This document shows positions 13,785 to 19,695 of a DNA stretch of 19,695 nt, in pieces. The notes below the pieces were generated by a model. That model saw nothing but the letters and a program-made list of their open reading frames with translations, was not told the origin of the DNA and did not search any database. Made by a program: the position numbers and the translations under genes. Within the stretch, counting starts at the first letter, position 1; each line of letters opens with the position of its first letter. The DNA is from Burkholderiales bacterium (GTDB lineage: Bacteria > Pseudomonadota > Gammaproteobacteria > Burkholderiales > SG8-39), in NCBI GenBank assembly GCA_020846575.1, contig JADLDQ010000046.1, positions 1-19,695 on the forward strand. The letters run 5' to 3'.

Positions 13785-14503
13785 TCCCGGACATCCAGGC
13801 CGGGGCCGCGGCGTCGCTGTTCGCGGCGGGCCTGCTGGGCGGTGTGCACTGCGTGGGCATGTGCGGCGGCATCGTGACCGCGCTCACCGTGCGCCTGCCC
13901 GGCGCGAAGCCGCGCCGCGATCTCGCGCTCGCCTACCACGCGGGGCGCATCACCACGTATGCCGCCGGGGGCGCTCTCGCCGGGGGCATCGGCGCGGCGA
14001 TACTGCGGGTAGCGCCGCTCGCGCTGGCGCAGGCGGCGCTGTTCGTGCTGGCGCAGCTGATGCTCCTCGCGCTGGGGCTGTACCTTTTCGGCGTCCCGAA
14101 GTACCTGGATGTCTTCGAGCGCGCCGGCCGCACGCTGTGGCGCCGCGTCGCGCCGCTCGCCTCGAGGCTGCTGCCGGTGCGCACGGCGCCGCGCGCCTAC
14201 ACCGTGGGGCTCGCCTGGGGGTTTCTGCCCTGCGGCCTGGTCTACAGCATGCTCGCGGTGGCGCTGGTTTCGGGCGAGGCGGCGAGCGGCGCGCTCGCGA
14301 TGCTCGCCTTCGGCGCCGGAACGCTGCCGGGGCTGCTCGCCTTCGGCGCGGTGCTGCGGGCTCTGGAGCGCCTGCGGCGCGCGCTGCTGGTGCGCCGCGC
14401 CGCGGGCGTGACCATCATCGCCTTCGGCCTGCTGGGGCTCGCGCGGGCGGGAGAAGTCGGCGCGATCGCGGATTCACTGTTGCGCGTCGCCCTCCTTCGG
14501 TGA
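13781..14503 (+). CDS. SafE/DsbD-like integral membrane protein (TauE/SafE or DsbD_2 family)
   Basis: The 240-residue product has about six hydrophobic segments and two cysteine motifs: HCVGMCGGI near residue 25 and GFLPCGLVYSML near residue 148. These are typical of the CcdA/DsbD-transmembrane type proteins often named sulfite exporter TauE/SafE family. Members beside hemN, fnr and cbb3-oxidase assembly genes are thought to act in copper or thiol handling for oxidase maturation; here no cco genes are in the window. Its ATG overlaps the hemN stop and its stop overlaps the next start, so it is coupled on both sides. The exact substrate is unknown. Confidence 0.85.
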   Translation: MIPDIQAGAAASLFAAGLLGGVHCVGMCGGIVTALTVRLPGAKPRRDLALAYHAGRITTYAAGGALAGGIGAAILRVAPLALAQAALFVLAQLMLLALGLYLFGVPKYLDVFERAGRTLWRRVAPLASRLLPVRTAPRAYTVGLAWGFLPCGLVYSMLAVALVSGEAASGALAMLAFGAGTLPGLLAFGAVLRALERLRRALLVRRAAGVTIIAFGLLGLARAGEVGAIADSLLRVALLR

Positions 14504-15939
14504 AGGCGGCCGAGCCGGGCGCCGCCCGCGGCCGCGCGCGCGCAGCGCAGGCCGGTGTCTGCAGCCTCCACTTCCTGGGCGCAACCGGCACCGTCACCGG
14601 CTCCAAGACGCTGGTCGCGGGCGGCGGCGCGCGGGTGCTCGTGGACTGCGGCCTGTTCCAGGGTTACAAGGCGCTGCGGCTGCGCAACCGGGCGCCGCTG
14701 CCGGTACCGCCGGATTCGCTCTCGGCGGTGATCCTCACCCACGCGCACATCGACCACAGCGGCTACCTGCCGCTCCTGGCGCGCAACGGCTTCGCCGGGC
14801 CGGTGTACTGCAGCGAGGCCACGCGCGAGCTGTGCGCCATCCTCCTGCCGGATGCGGGGAGACTCCAGGAGGAGGAGGCCGACTACGCGAACCGCAAGGG
14901 CTTCTCCCGGCACAGGCCGGCGCTGCCCCTTTATACCGAGAAGGACGCGATCGCCTCGCTCGCGCTGCTGCGGCCGACCGGCTTCGAAAGCGAATTCGAT
15001 ATCGGCGGCCTGCGCGCTCACCTCGTGCCCGCAGGCCACATCCTGGGCGCATCGATGGTGTCGCTGCGGCTGGGCGGGCGCCGCCTGCTCTTCACCGGCG
15101 ACCTCGGTCGCGCGGGCGAGGCCATCATGTACCCGCCTTCGCCGGTGCGCGGCGCCGACTACCTGGTGCTGGAATCCACCTACGGCGACCGGGTGCATCC
15201 CGCGGGCGACCCGCGCGAGCGGCTCGCCGAGGTGATCGTGCGCACGGCGTCGCGCGGCGGCGTGGTGGTGATCCCGTCGTTCGCCGTCGGCCGCGCCCAG
15301 TCGCTGCTGTACGCGATCCACACCCTGAAGGCGCAGGGGCGCATTCCCGCCGGGCTGCCCGTGTACCTGAACAGCCCCATGGCCGCCGACGTGACCGCGA
15401 TCTACCGCCGGCGACACGAGGAGCACCGGCTCGATGCCGGTGAGGCCGCCGCCCTGGGCCGCGCGGCGGTGCTGGTCAACACGGTGGAGGACTCCAGGCG
15501 CCTGAACACCCGCGCGGGGCCGATGGTCATCATCGCCGCGAGCGGCATGGCGACCGGCGGCCGGGTGGTGCACCACCTGAAGGCGTTTGCGCCCGATGCG
15601 CGCAATACGATCCTGTTCTCCGGCTTCCAGGCAGGCGGCACGCGCGGCGCCACCATGCTATCCGGCGCCGATTCGGTGAAGATCCACGGCCAGTACGTGC
15701 CGATCCGCGCCGAGGTACAGGTGATCGACAACTTCTCCGCCCACGCGGATCAGGCCGAGATCCTCGCGTGGTTGTCGCATTTCGAGCGCGCCCCGCGCGA
15801 GACCTTCATCGTTCACGGCGAACCCGGTGCGGCGGACGGGCTGCGGCGGCGAATCGAGGAAGTGCTGCGCTGGCGCGTGTGCGTACCGGAATATCTGCAG
15901 CGGGTCGCCCTCTGGGGAAAAGCTACAATCCGCGCCTGA
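14500..15939 (+). CDS. Beta-CASP metallo-beta-lactamase RNase (Ysh1/CPSF-like)
   Basis: The 479-residue product has all motifs of an RNA-specific beta-CASP nuclease: HAHIDHSG (motif 2), PAGHILGASM (motif 3), FTGDLGR (motif 4), ESTYGDR (motif A), IPSFAVGRAQS (motif B region), SGMATGGRVVHHL and the C-terminal NFSAHADQ and VHGEPG motifs. It should cut or trim RNA using two zinc ions. The GTG at 14500 overlaps the SafE-like stop by four bases and gives an N-terminal extension rich in Ala and Arg before CSLHFLGATGTVTGSK. Coupling to hemN is unusual; an RNA target is not suggested by the context. Confidence 0.92.
   Translation: MKAAEPGAARGRARAAQAGVCSLHFLGATGTVTGSKTLVAGGGARVLVDCGLFQGYKALRLRNRAPLPVPPDSLSAVILTHAHIDHSGYLPLLARNGFAGPVYCSEATRELCAILLPDAGRLQEEEADYANRKGFSRHRPALPLYTEKDAIASLALLRPTGFESEFDIGGLRAHLVPAGHILGASMVSLRLGGRRLLFTGDLGRAGEAIMYPPSPVRGADYLVLESTYGDRVHPAGDPRERLAEVIVRTASRGGVVVIPSFAVGRAQSLLYAIHTLKAQGRIPAGLPVYLNSPMAADVTAIYRRRHEEHRLDAGEAAALGRAAVLVNTVEDSRRLNTRAGPMVIIAASGMATGGRVVHHLKAFAPDARNTILFSGFQAGGTRGATMLSGADSVKIHGQYVPIRAEVQVIDNFSAHADQAEILAWLSHFERAPRETFIVHGEPGAADGLRRRIEEVLRWRVCVPEYLQRVALWGKATIRA
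15924..15929 (+). promoter_or_regulatory. Possible -10 element for the methyltransferase-like gene
   Basis: TACAAT at 15924-15929 matches five of six positions of the -10 consensus and lies at the end of the RNase gene, 52 bases before the next ATG. No convincing -35 hexamer is seen at 17 bases upstream. It may give the next gene its own transcript. Confidence 0.4.
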
Positions 15940-15980
15940 CCCCGCCGCTCGCGCGGGCTCTCCCGATTCGAGGCCGCTCG

Positions 15981-16850
15981 ATGTCGTCTCGCCTACGCAG
16001 CTTCGCAATTGCCGTCGCGCTTGCGTGCAGCGCATTCGGCGCCACCTCCATCCTTGCCCAGCAACGGGAGGAGCAGCCGAAGATCACCGAGGAGACGCCC
16101 TACGTCATCACGCCGACGGTGGTGGTGGACACCATGCTGAAGATGGCCGGCGTGCACAGCGGCGACTTCCTGATCGATCTGGGCTCGGGCGACGGGCGCA
16201 TCGTCATCACCGCGGCGAGGCGGTTTGGCACGCGCGGCTTCGGCGTGGACTACGATCCGCGACTGGTGCGCCTCGCGAACGACAACGCGCGCAAGGCGGG
16301 CGTTGCCGATCGGGTGAGCTTCATCGAGCAGAACCTGTTCAGCACCGACATCAGCCAGGCGAGCGTCATCACCATGTACCTGCTGCCGGAGTACAACCTG
16401 GCGTTGCAGCCGCGGTTCCTCGCGCTCAAGCCCGGCACGCGCATCGTCTCGCACGACTACGGCATCGGCGACTGGAAGCCGGACATGCAGGTCAAGATTC
16501 CCGTTCCCGACAAGCCGGTCGGCGCCGAGAAGGCGAGCCTGGTGATGTTCTGGGTAGTGCCCGCGAACGTGAACGGCGCCTGGAACTCCACCGTCCCCGA
16601 CCTGAACGGCTGGCGCGAAGCGCAGCTGCAATTCCGGCAGCACAACCAGGAGATCGCCGGCACCGTGACGGTGAATGGCAGGACCTATCCCATGGAGCGG
16701 GCGTCGCTGGTCGGCCCGAACCTCACGTTCCGCGTGGAACAGGGCGAGCTCTCGGTGCGCTTCAACGGCGTGGTGAACGCCGGCACCATCGCCGGCCAGG
16801 TCGCGGCGGCCGGCGGCCGCGAGTACCGCTGGCGGGCCCTCAGGAAGTAG
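15981..16850 (+). CDS. Exported-looking SAM-methyltransferase-fold protein with beta-rich C-terminal domain
   Basis: The 289-residue product starts with a Sec-type signal peptide (MSSRLRSFAIAVALACSAFG ... LAQQ, cleavage probably near residue 26). A class I methyltransferase core follows: motif I FLIDLGSGDGRIVITAARR, acidic residue in GFGVDYDPRLV, and a later FSTDISQASVITMYLLPEYN. From about residue 195 the sequence changes to a short-strand, lipocalin-like pattern (NGAWNSTVPDLNGWREAQLQF, IAGTVTVNGRTYPMERASLVG, VRFNGVVNAGTIAGQV). A SAM-using enzyme outside the cytoplasm is odd, since SAM is not expected there. The fold calls are good, the function is unknown. Confidence 0.8.
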   Translation: MSSRLRSFAIAVALACSAFGATSILAQQREEQPKITEETPYVITPTVVVDTMLKMAGVHSGDFLIDLGSGDGRIVITAARRFGTRGFGVDYDPRLVRLANDNARKAGVADRVSFIEQNLFSTDISQASVITMYLLPEYNLALQPRFLALKPGTRIVSHDYGIGDWKPDMQVKIPVPDKPVGAEKASLVMFWVVPANVNGAWNSTVPDLNGWREAQLQFRQHNQEIAGTVTVNGRTYPMERASLVGPNLTFRVEQGELSVRFNGVVNAGTIAGQVAAAGGREYRWRALRK

Positions 16851-16919
16851 CCGCACGCCTGGGGAGCCTGGCGGCCGGGCTGATCCGCTCGCACCGGCTC
16901 GCTTGCATGCGCGCCCCGC

Positions 16920-17900
16920 CTACTCGGGCTTCAGCCCGGCGAGCTGGATGGCCCTGGCGTAGACGTCGAAGCCCGCCTTGATCATGGCGGCGAACTGCTC
17001 GGGGCTGCTGGCGATGATGTTGAGCGCCTGGTCCTCCAGGCGCTTGCGTACCTCGGGCGAGGCGAGCGACTTGACGACCGCGGCGTTGAGTCGCCCGATC
17101 ACCGCCGGCGGCGTCGCACCCGGCGCGAGGTAGCCGAACCAGGACGGCGGCTTCTCGAAACCGGACAGGGTTTCGCCGACCGTCGGTACGTTGGGCAGCC
17201 CGGGGTAGCGCGTTTTCTCCAGGATCGCGACGATGCGCACCTTGCCGGCGCGGGTCTGCGGCACCGCGTTCGATACCGCGGCATAGGTCATCGGCACTTC
17301 GCCCGACATCACCGCCTGTACCGCAGGGGGCACGGACTTGTAGGGCACGTGGACGATGTCGGTGCCGGCGGCCTGGTTGAACAGTTCCCCCACCATGTGG
17401 AACACCGAGCCGACCCCCGCGCTGCCGTAGGACACCTTGCCCGGGTTCTTCTTCACCCAGTCGATCAGCTCCCGAACCGTGCTCGCCGGCACCGACGGGT
17501 TCACGATGAGCGAAGTGAACGGCTCCACCGCGCAGGAAACCGGTGCGAGGTCGCGCACCGGATCGTAGGGCAGGTTCTTCACCAGGAACCTGGCCGTGAC
17601 CACCATGCTCGGCGTGGCCATCACCATCGTGTATCCGTCCGGCGCCGAGCGCGCCATCGCGCCGGTGCCGATGATGCCGTTGGCCCCGGCCTGATTCTCG
17701 ATCACCAGCGGTTGGCCGAGCTCCTCCTGCATGCGCGGGGCGATGGTGCGGGCGACGAAGTCCACGCCCGGCCCGGGCGCGGTGGCGACGATGAGGCGGA
17801 TGGGCTTGGAGGGGAAGGTCTGCGAGCGCGCGGCGGCGGCGAAGCACGTGACGCAGAGCGCGAAGCAGAGCGCGAGAGCACAGCGGGCAGGGTGGTTCAT
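16920..17900 (-). CDS. Tripartite tricarboxylate transporter substrate-binding protein (Bug family)
   Basis: Bug-family receptors bind small carboxylates in the periplasm; many have no dedicated TctAB partners nearby, as here. The 326-residue product has a signal peptide ending near ARSQTFPSKPIRLIV, followed by the family blocks VIENQAGANGIIGTGAMARS.PDGYTMVM, LPYDPVRDLAPVS, NPGKVSYGSAGVGSVFHMVGELF, HVPYKSVPPAVQAVMSGEVPMTY and FGYLAPGATPPAVIGRLN. GGAG lies six to seven bases before the ATG at 17900. The gene is convergent with the methyltransferase-like gene. The ligand cannot be read from sequence. Confidence 0.93.
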   Translation of the reverse strand: MNHPARCALALCFALCVTCFAAAARSQTFPSKPIRLIVATAPGPGVDFVARTIAPRMQEELGQPLVIENQAGANGIIGTGAMARSAPDGYTMVMATPSMVVTARFLVKNLPYDPVRDLAPVSCAVEPFTSLIVNPSVPASTVRELIDWVKKNPGKVSYGSAGVGSVFHMVGELFNQAAGTDIVHVPYKSVPPAVQAVMSGEVPMTYAAVSNAVPQTRAGKVRIVAILEKTRYPGLPNVPTVGETLSGFEKPPSWFGYLAPGATPPAVIGRLNAAVVKSLASPEVRKRLEDQALNIIASSPEQFAAMIKAGFDVYARAIQLAGLKPE

Positions 17901-18110
17901 GGCGGACTCCAAGGGTATCCGAGAGCGACGCCGCGATCTTATCGCGCGATGCGATGGGTGCGATGCCGGGGCGCCGCCGGGGCGCCGCAGCGCCGCTATA
18001 GCCGCCGCTAGCGTCCCGGCGCCGCCTGCGGCAGGGGCCCCTCGGCGGCGCCCCCCAGGCGGCCAGCCGATTACGGTATGCTGGGCCGCATTCACCCGAG
18101 GGGGATTCGC
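17901..18110. other. Divergent gap before the ACT-domain gene, GC-rich hairpin
   Basis: This gap lies between two divergent genes. GGCGCCGCC at 18018-18026 pairs exactly with GGCGGCGCC at 18044-18052 around a 17-base loop that contains GGGGCCCC. GATGCGATGGGTGCGATGCC near 17948-17967 is a run of GATG-like repeats. A -10-like TATGCT lies at 18077-18082 without a clear -35. The promoters of both genes should be in here but cannot be fixed. Confidence 0.35.
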
Positions 18111-18620
18111 ATGGACAGCTTACTGGTGCTCACCGCCATCGGCGCGGACCGGCCGGGCCTCGTGGAGGCCTTGTCCGGCGCCGTTGCCGCGCACGGCGGC
18201 AACTGGCTGGAGAGCCGCATGGCCCACCTCGCGGGCCGGTTCGCCGGCATCCTGTGCGTGCGCGTCCCGGCCGGGCGCGTCGAGGCGCTGGAGGGGGCGC
18301 TGCGCGCGCTCGAGACCCTGGGCCTGCGCGTGGTCTGCGAGCGCGGCACCGTGGCGCAAGAGCTCTTCCGGACGGTGCAGTTGGATCTGGTGGGCGCGGA
18401 CCGGCCGGGCATCGTTCGCGAGTTCTCCATCGCGCTCGCCCGGCGGCGGATCAACGTCGAGGAACTCACCACCGAGTGCACCGACGCGCCGATGGCGGGA
18501 CAGCCGCTGTTCAAGGCCAGGGCGAAGCTGCTCTTGCCGGCGGGGGTGTCGGAGGACGATCTGCGCGGGGATCTCGAGGCGATCGCGCACGACATCATGG
18601 TGGATATCACGATGGGGTAG
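18111..18620 (+). CDS. GcvR-like protein with two ACT domains
   Basis: The 169-residue product has two ACT domains, one from LLVLTAIGADRPGLVEALS (about residues 3-21) and one from VQLDLVGADRPGIVREFS (about 88-105). This is the layout of glycine cleavage system repressor GcvR and related regulators, which bind small ligands such as amino acids and act through a partner. The ATG at 18111 was chosen over one at 18078 because GAGGGGG lies seven bases before it. There is no gcvA or gcv gene in the window, so the pathway is inferred from family only. Confidence 0.88.
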   Translation: MDSLLVLTAIGADRPGLVEALSGAVAAHGGNWLESRMAHLAGRFAGILCVRVPAGRVEALEGALRALETLGLRVVCERGTVAQELFRTVQLDLVGADRPGIVREFSIALARRRINVEELTTECTDAPMAGQPLFKARAKLLLPAGVSEDDLRGDLEAIAHDIMVDITMG

Positions 18621-18644
18621 GCAGCCGAACGGACTCGGATCGGT

Positions 18645-18746
18645 GCCGGCAGCGTGGGCGATGGCAGCCAGGCGATGACAAGACGAGACGGAACTCTGAA
18701 AGCGCTGCCTTGGGCTCAAGCGCGAGCACGACTGAGCGCGCTGTGA
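18645..18746 (+). pseudogene. 3' remnant of a type II antitoxin gene
   Basis: The frame from the ATG at 18675 gives MTRRDGTLKALPWAQARARL and ends at TGA 18744-18746. LPWAQARARL resembles the PWEEVRARL end of addiction-module antitoxins (unstable-antitoxin family). A further piece, PAAWAMAARR in another frame ending at 18678, resembles the AWA.EI.RR segment just before it, so a frame break and loss of the 5' part are likely. Its stop overlaps the toxin GTG by four bases, as in intact toxin-antitoxin operons. Confidence 0.5.
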
Positions 18747-19040
18747 CGCGCTTGGCGATTGACGCTCTGCCTCCGGCCGAGGCAGAGGTTCGCGAGGCGT
18801 TTCTCTGGTACTTCGAGCGCAGTACCGCTTGCAGCGGGTGCCTTTCGCCGTGAAGCGCTGCAAGCGTTTGACGCGCTCGGCGGGCATGCGGACATGCGGC
18901 CGCCTGACGAAGACGAAGTGCGGCACCACCACTTGCGCCACTGCCCCTATACCGTGCATTGAGTGCTCGGGCGTGAAGTCGCAACGGTACTCGCTGTCGG
19001 ACATCAGCGCCGAATGCCTGGATACTGGCGACAACGCTGA
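18743..19040 (+). pseudogene. Decayed ParE/RelE-family toxin
   Basis: The first frame gives VTRLAIDALPPAEAEVREAF followed by LWYFERS, a typical ParE/RelE N-terminal half. Removing one base (A18824) shifts into PLAAGAFRREALQAFDALGG and DEDEVRHHHLRHCPYTVH. After an in-frame TGA at 18960-18962 the same frame continues to VATVLAVGHQRRMPGYWRQR and a stop at 19038-19040, which is the classic ParE C-terminus. With the two lesions repaired it would be a full toxin of about 98 residues. It is therefore a dead toxin gene, with its antitoxin remnant just upstream. A sequencing error could explain one lesion but hardly both. Confidence 0.82.
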
Positions 19041-19190
19041 CGTGCCCATCGCTGGCTGCGGCGTTTGCCTCTCGTTCGGCCGTTGGACCATCACGCACGT
19101 CCCGCCCGAACGCCCTCTCCTGGATTCGCGTCTGAGCGGACCTCTGGCGAGCGATTGAAGGAGCGCCCTGAACAGACCAGGCTCGAGGGG
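19041..19190. other. Gap between the toxin relic and the CMD-family gene
   Basis: Nothing recognisable was found. Together with the relics this fills the 570 bases between two convergent genes. Short open frames on the plus strand here have no family resemblance and no ribosome site. Confidence 0.4.
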
Positions 19191-19695
19191 TCAATCGCCG
19201 AAAGGCGCCTTCTCGCCCTGCGGCAGGTCGATGCGGAACGCGTTTAGAAACTGGGCGATGGTGCTGTAGTGCCCCACCAGGGCGACGAGGTCCACCAGCC
19301 CTTGCACGCCGAGCAGCCGCTGCGCCGCTTCGAACTCGGCGTCGCCGAGCGCCGCCATGTCGAGGAGTGCGCATACGCACTCGTATGCGGCGCGCAGGTC
19401 CGCCTGCGCGAACGCGGGCTTCGAGCCGGTGCGGATCGCCTCGATGGCCTCGGCGGGGATGCCGGCCTCGGCCGCGATGGGGGCGTGGGCGAACCATTCG
19501 TACTGGGCCTTCCAGCGGCGCGCCACCGTCAGGATCGCGAGTTCGCGCAGGGGATGGGGCACGGCGCACTCGTAGCGCAGATACTGGCTCAGGGGCTCGA
19601 ACCTCTCGCACAGTGTGGGCGATTGCAGCAGCGCGATGTCGGGGCCGCGCAAGCCCGCGCGCGGCCCCGCGACGATGCGGTCCCGGAGAATCTGC
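19191..19695 (-). CDS. Carboxymuconolactone decarboxylase-family protein (5' end outside window)
   Basis: The gene runs off the window; 167 codons are visible. The frame reads RDRIVAGPRAGLRGPDIALL, then LCERFEPLSQYLRYECAVPH, then LRELAILTVARRWKAQYEWF with AHAPIAAEAG, the pattern of the CMD/AhpD-like family, and ends in LNAFRIDLPQGEKAPFGD. The visible part lacks the CxxC pair of AhpD peroxidases, so it belongs to the decarboxylase-like branch of unknown substrate. A TTG at 19652 could be read as a start, but family homology continues upstream to the window edge, so the true start is outside. Confidence 0.85.
   Translation of the reverse strand, partial: QILRDRIVAGPRAGLRGPDIALLQSPTLCERFEPLSQYLRYECAVPHPLRELAILTVARRWKAQYEWFAHAPIAAEAGIPAEAIEAIRTGSKPAFAQADLRAAYECVCALLDMAALGDAEFEAAQRLLGVQGLVDLVALVGHYSTIAQFLNAFRIDLPQGEKAPFGD

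Overview
The window is a GC-rich chromosomal segment, most likely from a betaproteobacterium (Burkholderiales or a relative). The pointers are a Bug-type tripartite tricarboxylate receptor with its own signal peptide, a hemN/SafE-like/FNR grouping, dense genes and 4-nt stop/start overlaps. The lineage is inferred from gene content only.

From about 12190 down to 129 every recognised gene lies on the minus strand. In transcription order this run holds: a membrane histidine kinase with a PAS domain and its NarL-type response regulator; a 407-codon ORF fusing a receiver domain in frame to a complete FNR-type iron-sulfur regulator; a small DUF2892 membrane protein; a 79-residue hypothetical protein; a group 3b-like cytoplasmic [NiFe]-hydrogenase (hydB, an HTH-less cyclic-nucleotide-binding-like protein, hydG, hydD, hydA); its M52 maturation protease; a short HypA-like protein; and hypC, hypD and hypE. 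HypB and HypF are not in the window and must be supplied from elsewhere. The logic is oxygen/redox sensing placed directly upstream of a NAD(P)-linked hydrogenase and its maturation genes.

Divergent from the kinase, on the plus strand, is a tightly overlapping set: hemN (anaerobic haem synthesis), a SafE/DsbD-like membrane protein and a beta-CASP metallo-beta-lactamase RNase. An FNR-like box and a -10-like hexamer sit so close to the hemN ATG that a leaderless transcript is plausible. Next comes an exported-looking SAM methyltransferase-fold protein with a beta-rich C-terminal domain, a minus-strand Bug solute receptor, a plus-strand GcvR-like double-ACT protein, and a minus-strand carboxymuconolactone decarboxylase-family gene cut by the window end.

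Between the last two genes lies a 570-base stretch without an intact gene. It holds a decayed type II toxin-antitoxin module: the 3' part of an antitoxin and a ParE/RelE toxin broken by a +1 insertion and an in-frame stop. Non-coding features include a perfect 17-bp inverted repeat inside the hydrogenase operon, a perfect 17-bp tandem duplication before hydB, and a 28-bp tandem array overlapping the response-regulator stop codon.
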